From contig CAIOVX010000011.1 of the NCBI GenBank assembly GCA_903861835.1, positions 1 through 64,000 of the forward strand: a DNA stretch of 64,000 nucleotides, written 5' to 3'. Both the position numbers and the translations under genes were made by a program. Origin of the DNA: Candidatus Firestoneibacteriota bacterium. Lineage in GTDB: Bacteria > Oederibacteriota > D2-FULL-39-29 > CAIOVX01. Every line of letters starts with the position of its first letter. The stretch's first letter is position 1. Positions 33,608-43,095 of this stretch are shown piece by piece. The notes under the pieces were generated by a model that searched no databases, was not told where the DNA came from, and saw only the letters and a program-made list of their open reading frames with translations.

Positions 33608-35173
33608 ATGAGACAGGTAAAAATATATGACACAACGCTTCGCGACGGTTCTCAGGGAGAAGGTATTTCCTTTTCAGTGGAAGAAAAACTCAAGGTAGCG
33701 GCAAAACTTGACGAGGTCGGCGTTCATTACATTGAAGGCGGCTGGCCCGGTTCAAACCCAAAGGACATGGAGTTTTTTCAGAAGGCAAAGGATATCAAGT
33801 TTAAGAATTCAATCCTCGTGGCTTTTGGAAGCACCCGAAGGGTGAAGAACAAGCCGGAAGATGACGATAACCTCAAGGCCTTTGTAAAGTCAGGCGCCAA
33901 GGTTGCCTGCATATTCGGGAAGACGTGGGATCTGCACATTACGGATGTCATCAAAACCACGCTTGAAAATAATCTTGAGATCATTGCCGATTCTATCGGC
34001 TATCTGACAAATAACGGTATTGAGGCTTTTTATGACGCCGAGCATTTCTTTGACGGCTACAAAGCCAATAAAGAGTACGCTATCAAGACTTTGCAGACAG
34101 CTGAGAAGGCAGGCGCTGCCTATGTTATCCTTTGCGACACTAACGGCGGCACTCTGCCGAGTGAGTTAAGAGAGATAATCAGAGAGGTCAGGAAGCACGT
34201 TACTTGTAAACTTGGCATTCACGCGCACAACGACTCGGACCTCGGCACGGCGAATTCGCTCGCGGCGGTTGAAGAGGGCTGCGTGATGGTTCACGGCACG
34301 GTAAACGGCTACGGCGAGAGGTGCGGAAACGCAAACCTGTGTTCTATTATTCCGAACCTCCAGATCAAGATGAAATATCAGTGCTTGGAGCCGAGACGGC
34401 TTCAGGAATTAACTCATCTTGCCATCTACATTGCCGAACTTGCCAACTTAAAACTTCCCGATGCGGCTCCTTTCGTCGGTCGTTCCGCTTTCACGCACAA
34501 GGCAGGCGTGCACGTTGACGCTATGAAGAAAAACGAGCTCAGCTACGAGCATATGACCCCTGAAGCGGTAGGGAACAAGAGGCGCATTCTCATCTCGGAA
34601 CTTTCCGGCGTGAGCAATGTTATCTTTAAAGGACAATCCCTCGGAGTTAATCTCGACAAGGATACGCCCGAGACAAAAGAAATTCTGAATAAGGTCAAAG
34701 AACTGGAAAAACTTGGCTACAACTTTGAAGGCGCGGAAGCTTCCTTTGAACTCCTTATGAAAAAAGTCTTTAAGACGCACAGAACCTTCTTCACGCTTGA
34801 AGATTTTGGCGTAACAGTGGATAACCGCGAAGGAAAGGTAGGCTCGAAGGCAACCATCAAAGTTAAGGTTAACGGGAAGGAAGAACATACCGCGGCAGAG
34901 GGCACAGGTCCGGTTGACGCGCTGAATAACGCGCTTCGCAAGGCGCTGGAGGTTTACTACCCCTCGCTTAAGTCCGTTCATCTTCGGGATTTCAAAGTCA
35001 GGATTGTTGACCCGCAGGCGGCCACCAAGGCGCTTACCCGCGTGGTAATCGAGTCAACTGACGGTAAGGATATCTGGAATACCATCGGCGTCTCGCAGAA
35101 TATGATAGAGGCGAGCTGGCTCGCACTTGTGGACAGCATTGAATACAAACTATTGAAAGACGGCGTTAAGTAA
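33608..35173 (+). CDS. cimA: (R)-citramalate synthase
   Basis: Condenses pyruvate and acetyl-CoA to citramalate, the threonine-independent route to isoleucine. 521 residues, longer than leucine-specific enzymes as expected for CimA. The catalytic HMGL-like barrel starts YDTTLRDGSQGEG (7-19), with GGWPGSNPKD (39-48), CDTNGGTLP and HAHNDSDLGTANSLAAVEEG. The C-terminal LeuA-type regulatory dimer domain (~390-520) is present. The GGWPGSNP segment supports the citramalate branch over isopropylmalate synthase. Confidence 0.9.
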   Translation: MRQVKIYDTTLRDGSQGEGISFSVEEKLKVAAKLDEVGVHYIEGGWPGSNPKDMEFFQKAKDIKFKNSILVAFGSTRRVKNKPEDDDNLKAFVKSGAKVACIFGKTWDLHITDVIKTTLENNLEIIADSIGYLTNNGIEAFYDAEHFFDGYKANKEYAIKTLQTAEKAGAAYVILCDTNGGTLPSELREIIREVRKHVTCKLGIHAHNDSDLGTANSLAAVEEGCVMVHGTVNGYGERCGNANLCSIIPNLQIKMKYQCLEPRRLQELTHLAIYIAELANLKLPDAAPFVGRSAFTHKAGVHVDAMKKNELSYEHMTPEAVGNKRRILISELSGVSNVIFKGQSLGVNLDKDTPETKEILNKVKELEKLGYNFEGAEASFELLMKKVFKTHRTFFTLEDFGVTVDNREGKVGSKATIKVKVNGKEEHTAAEGTGPVDALNNALRKALEVYYPSLKSVHLRDFKVRIVDPQAATKALTRVVIESTDGKDIWNTIGVSQNMIEASWLALVDSIEYKLLKDGVK

Positions 35174-35192
35174 CATTCCGGCCCGGAGAGGT

Positions 35193-35924
35193 ATGCTGAA
35201 AAAGTTTCTTTTGCTTGTTTCTCTTTGCCTGCTTCTTGGGTCCTGCGCTTCTGTTAAACGCGCGGTGGTGACGCTGGCGCCGGTTTTCGCAGGCGAGCAG
35301 GTTTCCTCCGGCAGCAGCGGGCTATCGGCGACAGAGAAGAAGGAAGCAGTAAAAGTCTCCGCCAGATATGTGCCGTTTGAAGAACTAAAAAAATCCGGCA
35401 TCAACGGTTTCAATCCCTACGCTTCTGAAACAAAACAGTTTTTCTCGGTTTTCGAGCTCACGGTTGAGAATGGCGGCTCGGGGCCGGTTAGTTTTGACCC
35501 GTATAAGTGCGTGCTGCTTGACGGCAATGCGGGGCAGCATAAGGCAATCTCCGAAACGGATTTCAAGGAAATCTTCAAGGTAATGGGTCCTACCCTTTCT
35601 GAAAAAGCCGGAGAACCTCACCGGCAGGTTACTGAAGAAGAACGGGGCCGGGACGCTGATATTAACAGGGCTATTGCCGGGCTTTACGGGTATCAAATGT
35701 ACTATCCTGATGATCGTTTCAAGAAGGATGTGGTTGCCAAGACGCTCTTTAAACCCTGCAGTCTCGCTTCAGGAGAGACAAAACGGGGCTGGGCGGTCTT
35801 CGAGCAGGCAAGAATAGAGGCGCCGTACGTGAGCCTTTTGGTGCCTGAGGTCGGAACGCTCGATTTTAAATTCAAGTTTGAGCAGTCGGTAAGTATAGAA
35901 GAAACAAAACCAGAGGGCCGGTGA
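35193..35924 (+). CDS. Lipoprotein of unknown function
   Basis: 243 residues with a lipobox LLGSC (Cys at about residue 18). The mature part has an Ig-like strand pattern in the middle (SVFELTVENGGSGPVSFDPYKCVLLD, split) and a C-terminal segment with SGETKRGWAVFEQ, which recalls DUF4352-like extracytoplasmic domains. Located between cimA and valS; no functional link is evident. Confidence 0.7.
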   Translation: MLKKFLLLVSLCLLLGSCASVKRAVVTLAPVFAGEQVSSGSSGLSATEKKEAVKVSARYVPFEELKKSGINGFNPYASETKQFFSVFELTVENGGSGPVSFDPYKCVLLDGNAGQHKAISETDFKEIFKVMGPTLSEKAGEPHRQVTEEERGRDADINRAIAGLYGYQMYYPDDRFKKDVVAKTLFKPCSLASGETKRGWAVFEQARIEAPYVSLLVPEVGTLDFKFKFEQSVSIEETKPEGR

Positions 35925-35927
35925 AGA

Positions 35928-38594
35928 ATGGGAATTAAGGAATTAAGCACAAGGTACGAACCCAAAGAGACTGAAAAAAAATGGTACGAATATTGGGTCT
36001 CAAAGAAATATTTCCGCGCAGACGAAAATTCGTCAAAGCCGCGCTTTTCTATGGTTATTCCTCCTCCGAATGTAACCGGCGCGCTTCACGTGGGACACGC
36101 GCTGAATAACACGCTTCAGGACGCTCTCTGCCGCTACAAGAGAATGCAGGGGTTTGAAGTCTTGTGGCTTCCCGGAACCGACCACGCGAGCATTGCCACC
36201 CAGAATGTTGTTGAAAAAGATTTGATGGCGACCGAGAAGAAGACGCGTCACGACATCGGGCGCGAAGCTTTTGTGAAACGGGCGCGCGAGTGGAAGGAAA
36301 AGTACGGCGGAAGGATTGTCAGCCAGCTCAAACTGCTTGGCTGTTCCTGTGACTGGGAACGCGAGCGTTTCACGATGGACGAAGGAATGATGAAAGCCGT
36401 CAACCACGTCTTCGTTGAACTTTACAAGGACGGGCTTATCTACCGCGGGAATTATATCATCAGCTGGTGCCCGCGCTGCAGAACCGCGCTTTCGGATATT
36501 GAGGTTGAGCACAAAGAAAAGAACGGGCATCTGTGGCATATAAAATATCCGGTTGTGGATTCAAAAGAATTTGTGACTGTTGCGACTACTCGGCCCGAGA
36601 CAATGCTTGGAGATACCGCGGTCGCAGTCAATCCCAAGGATCACCGCTGGTCTAAGTTTATCGGCAGGAAACTTGAGCTCCCGCTTACCGGACGGCAGAT
36701 ACTTGTCATAGCCGACGAAAAAGTTGAGATGGAGTTCGGGACCGGAGCGGTTAAGGTAACTCCGGCGCACGACTTAAACGACTTTGAGCTGGGCATCCGC
36801 CACAACCTTGAACAGATTTGCGTGATGAACCTTGACGCCACCATGAACGAGAAGGCGGGAAAGTTCAAGGGCTTAGACAGGTTTAAATGCAGGAAGGCCG
36901 TCGTTGAGGAACTTGAGGCCTTGAAATTGCTTGAAAAGATTGAGGACCACAAGAACTCCGTGAGCCATTGCAGCAGGTGCGACACGGTGACTGAGCCGAT
37001 TATTTCCCTTCAGTGGTTTATGAAGATGAAGCCGCTCGCTGAACCGGCGATTAAGGCTGTAAAAGAAGGCGAGATTAAGTTCATTCCGGCAAGCTGGGAT
37101 ACGACCTATTTCAACTGGATGGAAAACATCCGTGACTGGTGTATCTCCCGCCAGCTCTGGTGGGGACAGCGTTTACCGGTCTATTATTGTAGAGCCTGTA
37201 ATGAGACTATAGTTTCTGTGGATGCGCCGGTAAAGTGTCCCAAGTGCGAAAGTTCAAAGATAGAGCAGGACCCTGATGTGCTTGACACCTGGTTCTCGTC
37301 GCAGCTTTGGCCCTTCGCGACGATGGGCTGGCCGGAACAGACACAACTCTTTAAGAAGTTTTACCCCACGGATATGCTCTCAACCGGTTTTGACATTATC
37401 TTCTTCTGGGTAGCCAGAATGATAATGATGGGCATCAAATTTACGGGCGAAGTTCCGTTCAAGGAAGCTTACCTTCACGCCCTCATTCGCGATGCTAAGG
37501 GACAGAAGATGAGCAAATCTTCCGGAAATGTCATTGACCCGGTAGTTATTATGGAGAAATACGGCACAGACGCCGTAAGATTTACGCTCGGGATATTTGC
37601 GACACAGGGCCGGGATATCGCCCTGGCAGAGGAGCGTATTGAGGGTTACCGCAATTTCGCGAACAAACTCTGGAACGCGGCCCGCTTCTGTTTGATGAAC
37701 CTTGAAGGCTTTGATCCCAAAAATATTGACCGCACAAAACTTGATTTGACGCTTGCCGACAAATGGATTATCTCGCGTTTGAACTCAATGCTTGCTGATT
37801 CTGCCAAGGCCTTTGATACTTCCAATTTTGACAAGGCCGCGCAGGCGATGTATACCTTTACCTGGCACGAGTTCTGCGACTGGTACCTGGAACTCTCTAA
37901 ACCGAGACTTAACGCGAAGGACGCCGGCAAGAACGGTCTGCATTCCGGGCGCGAAACCGTGCAGTTTGTGATGTACGAGGCGCTTGAGAAGACTCTCAGG
38001 GCTCTTCACCCGTTTATGCCCTTTATCACGGAAGAGATCTGGCAGACCATACCTCACGAAGGCGAGAGCATAATGAAAGCCGATTGGCCCAAGTCCGAGG
38101 CGGCTTCTATGAATTCCGCGATTGACGAAGAGATGGAACTTATAAAAGCAGTAATAGTTTCCATCAGGAATTCCAGAAGCGAGGCGAACATTCTGCCTGC
38201 CGCTAAGATTAAGGTTTTGATAAAGACGGCGGACGCGCCGATTATTGCGTCTTTAACCCGCAACAAAGCCTATTTGACTGACCTCGCAAAGATAGAGGAA
38301 TTGCTGATAGGCCCGGAACTTGCAAAACCTGAGCTCTGCTCCACCAGCGTTCTTCCCAAGGTTGAGATATTTGTCGCGCTTGAAGGGCACATAGACAAGA
38401 CCAAGGAGAAAGAGAGAATGCGCAAAGAACTTGAAGGCGTTGAAAAGGAATTGCTTAGTATCGCAGGGAAGCTCGCGAACGAGAACTTTGTGAAACGGGC
38501 TCCTGCCTCGGTAGTTGAATCAGAGAAAGAAAAACAGAAACTGCTGACTGATAAGAAGGCAAAACTGCTTGATAATATGAAAAGGATGGCTTGA
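35928..38594 (+). CDS. valS: Valyl-tRNA synthetase
   Basis: 888 residues, full length. HIGH-class signature HVGHALN near residue 53 and KMSKSSGNV near 526. Editing domain (TTRPETMLGDTAVAVNP near 220), anticodon-binding domain, and C-terminal coiled coil (about 820-885, HIDKTKEKERMRKELEGVEKE) are all present. Two cysteine pairs, CRAC and CPKC (about 423-439), form the zinc site of bacterial ValRS. It starts 3 bases after the lipoprotein stop; nadC starts on its stop codon. Confidence 0.97.
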   Translation: MGIKELSTRYEPKETEKKWYEYWVSKKYFRADENSSKPRFSMVIPPPNVTGALHVGHALNNTLQDALCRYKRMQGFEVLWLPGTDHASIATQNVVEKDLMATEKKTRHDIGREAFVKRAREWKEKYGGRIVSQLKLLGCSCDWERERFTMDEGMMKAVNHVFVELYKDGLIYRGNYIISWCPRCRTALSDIEVEHKEKNGHLWHIKYPVVDSKEFVTVATTRPETMLGDTAVAVNPKDHRWSKFIGRKLELPLTGRQILVIADEKVEMEFGTGAVKVTPAHDLNDFELGIRHNLEQICVMNLDATMNEKAGKFKGLDRFKCRKAVVEELEALKLLEKIEDHKNSVSHCSRCDTVTEPIISLQWFMKMKPLAEPAIKAVKEGEIKFIPASWDTTYFNWMENIRDWCISRQLWWGQRLPVYYCRACNETIVSVDAPVKCPKCESSKIEQDPDVLDTWFSSQLWPFATMGWPEQTQLFKKFYPTDMLSTGFDIIFFWVARMIMMGIKFTGEVPFKEAYLHALIRDAKGQKMSKSSGNVIDPVVIMEKYGTDAVRFTLGIFATQGRDIALAEERIEGYRNFANKLWNAARFCLMNLEGFDPKNIDRTKLDLTLADKWIISRLNSMLADSAKAFDTSNFDKAAQAMYTFTWHEFCDWYLELSKPRLNAKDAGKNGLHSGRETVQFVMYEALEKTLRALHPFMPFITEEIWQTIPHEGESIMKADWPKSEAASMNSAIDEEMELIKAVIVSIRNSRSEANILPAAKIKVLIKTADAPIIASLTRNKAYLTDLAKIEELLIGPELAKPELCSTSVLPKVEIFVALEGHIDKTKEKERMRKELEGVEKELLSIAGKLANENFVKRAPASVVESEKEKQKLLTDKKAKLLDNMKRMA

Positions 38595-39415
38595 TGGACG
38601 CGAAGACGCTTGTAAAATACGCTCTTGCCGAGGATGTCGGGTCCGGAGATGTTACCTCGAAGGCAACTGTCCCGGCAAACCTTAAAGTTAAAGCGGTCAT
38701 AGTGGCGAGAGAAGAAGGACGCCTTGCGGGCGTAAGTCTAGCAGGCGAAGCCTTTAGACAGATAGATCCTTCGCTGAAGTTTAAGGTGTTGAAACAGGAC
38801 GGCAGCCGCATTAAAAACGGGACGCGCCTTGCCGAGATACACGGTCATGCGAGGGCCATCCTTACGGGTGAGCGCACAGCGTTAAACCTCATACAGCGTC
38901 TTTCAGGTATTGCGACGCTTACCGGTAAGTTTGTTTCCAAAGTGAAGGGGACAGGAGTAAAAATACTGGATACCAGAAAGACCACGCCGTGTTTGCGCGC
39001 GCTCGAAAAGTACGCGGTGAAGATGGGCGGCGGCACAAATCACAGGTTCGGACTCTTTGACGGGGTTCTGATAAAGGACAACCATGTGCACATCGCCGGC
39101 GGGATAAAAAAGGCGGTCAAGGATGTCAGGAAAAAATACCCGCGCCTGAAGCTTGAGGTTGAGACGCAGAACCTGGCTGAAGTCTCAGAGGCAATGGGCG
39201 AGGATTTTGATATTATAATGCTCGACAATATGAGCATTCCAGATATGAAGAAGGCGGTTAAGATGATCGGGGGGATGTATAGAATTGAAATTTCAGGAGG
39301 GGTTAACATTAATAACATCCGCAAGTTTGCAAAGATAGGCGCGGATTATATTTCGATAGGGGCGTTGACGCACTCGGCGAAGAGTTTGAATATATCGATG
39401 GATATATTACTTTAA
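38594..39415 (+). CDS. nadC: Nicotinate-nucleotide pyrophosphorylase (quinolinate phosphoribosyltransferase)
   Basis: Makes nicotinate mononucleotide from quinolinate in NAD synthesis. 273 residues starting at the ATG that overlaps the valS stop by one base. EDVGSGDVTS near the N-terminus, ERTALNLIQRLSGIAT, ILDTRKTTPCLRALEKYAVKMGGG (split), NHRFGLFDGVLIKDNH and VEVETQNLAE/IMLDNMS motifs are present. nadA and nadB are not in the window. Confidence 0.95.
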   Translation: MDAKTLVKYALAEDVGSGDVTSKATVPANLKVKAVIVAREEGRLAGVSLAGEAFRQIDPSLKFKVLKQDGSRIKNGTRLAEIHGHARAILTGERTALNLIQRLSGIATLTGKFVSKVKGTGVKILDTRKTTPCLRALEKYAVKMGGGTNHRFGLFDGVLIKDNHVHIAGGIKKAVKDVRKKYPRLKLEVETQNLAEVSEAMGEDFDIIMLDNMSIPDMKKAVKMIGGMYRIEISGGVNINNIRKFAKIGADYISIGALTHSAKSLNISMDILL

Positions 39416-39417
39416 TG

Positions 39418-39501
39418 GTTTGTAACGTTTTTAACGTTCTTAACGTTTATAACGTAATGCGCATAGAGCAAACAGGGTTTACGTTATAAACGTTATGAAA
39501 G
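39418..39501. repeat. AACGTT elements, reverse then forward, upstream of purS
   Basis: A full reverse array (TTTGTAACGTT, TTTAACGTTC, TTAACGTTTA, TAACGTAATGC) is followed by a short forward array (TTTACGTTATAAACGTTATG). The two halves are complementary and would form a hairpin ahead of the purS Shine-Dalgarno. Confidence 0.8.
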
Positions 39502-39526
39502 GTTAATTCGCATTTAGGAGGCTGTT

Positions 39527-39754
39527 ATGAAGTACGAAATTGAAGTTTGGTCGAAGCCGGGAGTAACAGATGCGGCAGGGGATTCCGTAAAGAAAGGAAT
39601 ACAAGACCTTAATGTGAAAGGCGTTGAAAGCGTAAAGGCAGGACAGGTCTATATAATTAGCGGCAAAATTACAAAGAAAGATGCCGAAAAGATATGTTCA
39701 GGTTTGCTCTCAAATAATGTAGTACAAACTTATAAGATAAAACAGGTGAAATAG
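39527..39754 (+). CDS. purS: FGAM synthase subunit PurS
   Basis: 75 residues; a small ferredoxin-like subunit that bridges PurL and PurQ in the three-part phosphoribosylformylglycinamidine synthase. The start is EIEVWSKPGVTDAAGDSVKKG, and the domain ends with VVQTYKIKQV. AGGAGG precedes the ATG. purL begins directly after the stop. Confidence 0.93.
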   Translation: MKYEIEVWSKPGVTDAAGDSVKKGIQDLNVKGVESVKAGQVYIISGKITKKDAEKICSGLLSNNVVQTYKIKQVK

Positions 39755-42124
39755 ATGAAATATTTCAAAACTATTCAGATACTAAAGGCGGACGACAAAA
39801 AGCTCACCGAAATCAGCAGGTCAGGGCTGCTCTCGCTGAATCTCGCGGAAATGAAAGTCGTTCAGGCCTACTTTAAGAAGAAGAAGAGAAACCCGACAGA
39901 TGTGGAGCTGGAGACAATAGCCCAGACCTGGTCGGAGCACTGCAAACACAAGAGCTTCGGCGCGAAGGTGACTTACAACGGCAAAGTAATGAATAACCTA
40001 ATTAAAGAGACTATTTTTAAGGTCACGCAAGAGCTCGATCGGGACTGGTGCGTATCGGTTTTTAAGGATAACGCCGGCATTATAAAATTTGACAACAAAA
40101 ATTGCATTGCTTTTAAGGTGGAGACACACAACCACCCCTCGGCGATTGAACCGTACGGCGGAGCCGGCACGGGCATCGGCGGGGTTATCAGGGACATAAT
40201 GGGAGTCGGGCTCGGCGCGAAACCTGTGTTGAACACGGATGTATTCTGTTTTGGACCGCTTGACACTCCGTACGAAAAGCTTGTTGAAGGCACGCTTCAT
40301 CCGAAGCGCGTTTTTAAGGGCGTTGTTTCAGGAGTCCGTGATTACGGCAACCGTATGGGTATTCCGACAGCTAATGGCGCGGTTATATTTGAAGAAGGCT
40401 ACAGCTGCAACCCGCTGGTCTACTGCGGAACGGTGGGTATACTTCCGGTTGACAAATGTTTTAAGAGCGTAAAGCCGGGCGACATTATTCTCTCAATAGG
40501 CGGAAAGACGGGGCGCGACGGTATTCACGGCGCGACCTTCTCGTCCATAGCGCTTGATAAGGATACCGAAGTAAGCGCGGTGCAGATAGGAAACCCGATA
40601 GTTGAAAAGAAAGCGCTCGATGTTCAGCTTAAAGCAAGAGACTTGAAACTTTACCGCGCGGTTACGGATTGCGGCGCGGGAGGCTATTCTTCGGCTGTCG
40701 GTGAGATGGGCGAAGAGACGGGCGCGAAGGTTTTCCTTGAAAGGATTCCTTTGAAATATGACGGCCTTTCTCCCTGGGAAATCTGGGTTAGCGAGGCGCA
40801 GGAAAGGATGGTCTTCGCTGTGCCTATCGATAAGCTTAACCAGTTCCTGAAACTCTGCGTTTCAGAAAATGTGGAAGCGACTATTATCGGCGAGTTCACC
40901 AACACCAAGAAACTTGAACTCTTCTACGGAAAAGTAAAGGTTTGCGACATTGATATGTCCTTCGTTCACGGCGGCGGGCCCAAGTTTGAGTTGGAAGCAA
41001 CCTGGAACCTGAAACACAACGAAGAACCGGCGAATCTTCCTTCGGGAAATCTCGGTGCTTCCTTGAAAAATATTCTTGCAGACCCGTCAGTGGCTTCAAA
41101 AGAATGGATTATAAGGCAGTACGACCACGAAGTGCAGGGCGGTTCAATCATTAAGCCTCTGCAGGGTTGTGTTAATGACGGTCCGGGTGATGCTTGTGTG
41201 ACAAGGCCTGACCTTACTTCAAAGAAAGGCGTCGCGGTCGGAAACGGCATAAACCCGCGTTACGGGATGATAGACCCATACTGGATGGCTGCGGGAAACA
41301 TTGACGAGGCCTTGAGGAATATTGTCGCAGTAGGCGCGGATATAGACAAGATTGCCATATTGGATAACTTCTGCTGGGGAAATCCGCAGAAGCCGGACGA
41401 GATGGGCGGACTTACGAGAGCCTGCATTGCCTGTTACGATATAGCGAAGGAATACGGCACGCCGTTCATTTCAGGGAAAGACAGCCTGAATAATGAATAC
41501 ATGGACTCGGCTACCGGCAGGAGAATCGCGATACCGGGCACGCTGCTTATCTCAAGCATCTCGGTGCTGGAGGACTTCAGAAAGACTTGTTCTATGGACC
41601 TGAAAAAAGACGGAAACTTAATCTATGTTATCGGCGAGACCTTTAACGAGGTCGGCGGCTCAATCTATTACAAGACTCTCGGCTCTATCGGTAATTCCGT
41701 TCCTAAAGTTGACGCAAAGACCGGCAAGAAAATATTTAAGGCGGTCAACGCGGGTATAAAGTCAGGCGCAATAGTTTCCTGCCACGACTGCTCGGAAGGC
41801 GGCATCGGCGCGGCTGCGGCAGAGATGGCCTTTGCCGGCGGGCTTGGCGCGGCAATCGGACTTGCGAACGTGCCGGGAGCTGAGAATATTTCCCGGGACG
41901 ATCTGGTGCTCTTCTCTGAATCACACACAAGGTTTCTGGTTGAAGTGGAACATGCCTCCGCCGGGAAGTTCGAAGAAATATTTAAGGGCTTGAAGGTTGC
42001 GCGCATAGGAAAGGTAACCAAAGAAGAGAAACTGGTTGTTGATGGGGTGAAAGGGGGAAGGGTTGTTAATGAGAGTATTGGGGCCCTGAAAGAAGCGTGG
42101 CAGGCACCCCTCAGGAATCCCTGA
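39755..42124 (+). CDS. purL: FGAM synthase subunit PurL
   Basis: 789 residues, the ATP-dependent synthase subunit. QTWSEHCKHKSF (about 48-59), VETHNHPSAIEPYGGAGTGIGG (split, about 122-143), DCGAGGYSSAVGEMG, and SGKDSLNNEY in the second half are typical. It has both AIRS-like halves and lacks the amidotransferase domain, which is purQ. purS, purL and purQ are arranged in pathway order, but 182 bases with AACGTT repeats separate purL and purQ. Confidence 0.95.
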   Translation: MKYFKTIQILKADDKKLTEISRSGLLSLNLAEMKVVQAYFKKKKRNPTDVELETIAQTWSEHCKHKSFGAKVTYNGKVMNNLIKETIFKVTQELDRDWCVSVFKDNAGIIKFDNKNCIAFKVETHNHPSAIEPYGGAGTGIGGVIRDIMGVGLGAKPVLNTDVFCFGPLDTPYEKLVEGTLHPKRVFKGVVSGVRDYGNRMGIPTANGAVIFEEGYSCNPLVYCGTVGILPVDKCFKSVKPGDIILSIGGKTGRDGIHGATFSSIALDKDTEVSAVQIGNPIVEKKALDVQLKARDLKLYRAVTDCGAGGYSSAVGEMGEETGAKVFLERIPLKYDGLSPWEIWVSEAQERMVFAVPIDKLNQFLKLCVSENVEATIIGEFTNTKKLELFYGKVKVCDIDMSFVHGGGPKFELEATWNLKHNEEPANLPSGNLGASLKNILADPSVASKEWIIRQYDHEVQGGSIIKPLQGCVNDGPGDACVTRPDLTSKKGVAVGNGINPRYGMIDPYWMAAGNIDEALRNIVAVGADIDKIAILDNFCWGNPQKPDEMGGLTRACIACYDIAKEYGTPFISGKDSLNNEYMDSATGRRIAIPGTLLISSISVLEDFRKTCSMDLKKDGNLIYVIGETFNEVGGSIYYKTLGSIGNSVPKVDAKTGKKIFKAVNAGIKSGAIVSCHDCSEGGIGAAAAEMAFAGGLGAAIGLANVPGAENISRDDLVLFSESHTRFLVEVEHASAGKFEEIFKGLKVARIGKVTKEEKLVVDGVKGGRVVNESIGALKEAWQAPLRNP

Positions 42125-42138
42125 TAATAAAAGTTATT

Positions 42139-42224
42139 AAGGTTTATAAGGTTTGTAAAGTAAAGGCAAAAAGAAACCAAAAGGGTTTGTAACGTTCTTA
42201 ACGTTCGTAACGTTTATGACGTAA
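42139..42224. repeat. AACGTT array between purL and purQ
   Basis: A decayed part (AAGGTTTATAAGGTTTGTAAAG-like, 42139-42160) is followed by a full reverse array (about 42184-42224) with TTTGTAACGTTC, TTAACGTTCG, TAACGTTTATG and ACGTAAAC. Confidence 0.75.
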
Positions 42225-42306
42225 ACAAAAATAAAAAACGAAACCGGTCGAATATAACTTGGCGGTAGAAACGTAATTCGGTTGAGATGGATTATGGAGG
42301 GAAGGG

Positions 42307-43095
42307 ATGCATTCAAAGACGCTGGTGATAAGGACTGCAGGAACTAACTGTGACTATGAAACCGTTAACGCATTCAAGGTTTGCGGTGCGGAACAAGTCG
42401 ACCTGGTTCACATAAACAGCCTGCTCTCAAAAGAAGTGAACATAATGAATTACCAGATAGTCGCGATACCGGGCGGCTTTTCTTACGGAGATGATGTTTC
42501 TGCGGGAAAAATACTGGCGAACGAGATAAAGTATAAACTCTATGACGCTCTTGGCAAGTACATTGCGGCAAAAAGGCTGATAATAGGCATTTGCAACGGC
42601 TTCCAGGTATTGGTTCGCACAGGATTGCTTCCCGGCTTTGAAGGAGTTGACGAGCTGGAGTTCACGACGCTCGCCCACAATGTTTCAGGGAAATTTGAAG
42701 CAAGATGGCTGCACCTGCGCACCGAGGATAGCAAGTGCATCTTCACCAGGAAAAACAAACCGGTTATTTATCTTCCCATTGCCCACGGGGAAGGCAACTT
42801 TGTGACGCTAAACAAGAAAGTGCTCGATAAAATCAAGGCAAATAAGCAGATAGTCTTCCGTTATTGCGACAGGAAGGGCAAGGTAATAAGCTTCCCGGAG
42901 AACCCGAATGGTTCACAGGAAGCCATTGCCGGCATCTGCAACCCCGACGGCAATATTTTGGGTTTGATGCCGCATCCGGAAAGGTATATGACCAGGTATA
43001 ACCATCCCAGATGGACGAGAGAAGACCTGCCTGAAGAGGGCGACGGCGTGTTTATCTTCAGGAATGCGGTGGAATTTGCAAAAAAATACCTCTAA
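42307..43095 (+). CDS. purQ: FGAM synthase subunit PurQ (glutaminase)
   Basis: 262-residue class I glutamine amidotransferase that feeds ammonia to PurL. IPGGFSYGDDVSAGKI (about 56-71), the nucleophile cysteine in GICNGFQVLV (about 96-105), and GLMPHPERY near the C-terminus hold the catalytic triad. GGAGG precedes the ATG. The following DUF1638 gene overlaps its end by 32 bases. Confidence 0.95.
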   Translation: MHSKTLVIRTAGTNCDYETVNAFKVCGAEQVDLVHINSLLSKEVNIMNYQIVAIPGGFSYGDDVSAGKILANEIKYKLYDALGKYIAAKRLIIGICNGFQVLVRTGLLPGFEGVDELEFTTLAHNVSGKFEARWLHLRTEDSKCIFTRKNKPVIYLPIAHGEGNFVTLNKKVLDKIKANKQIVFRYCDRKGKVISFPENPNGSQEAIAGICNPDGNILGLMPHPERYMTRYNHPRWTREDLPEEGDGVFIFRNAVEFAKKYL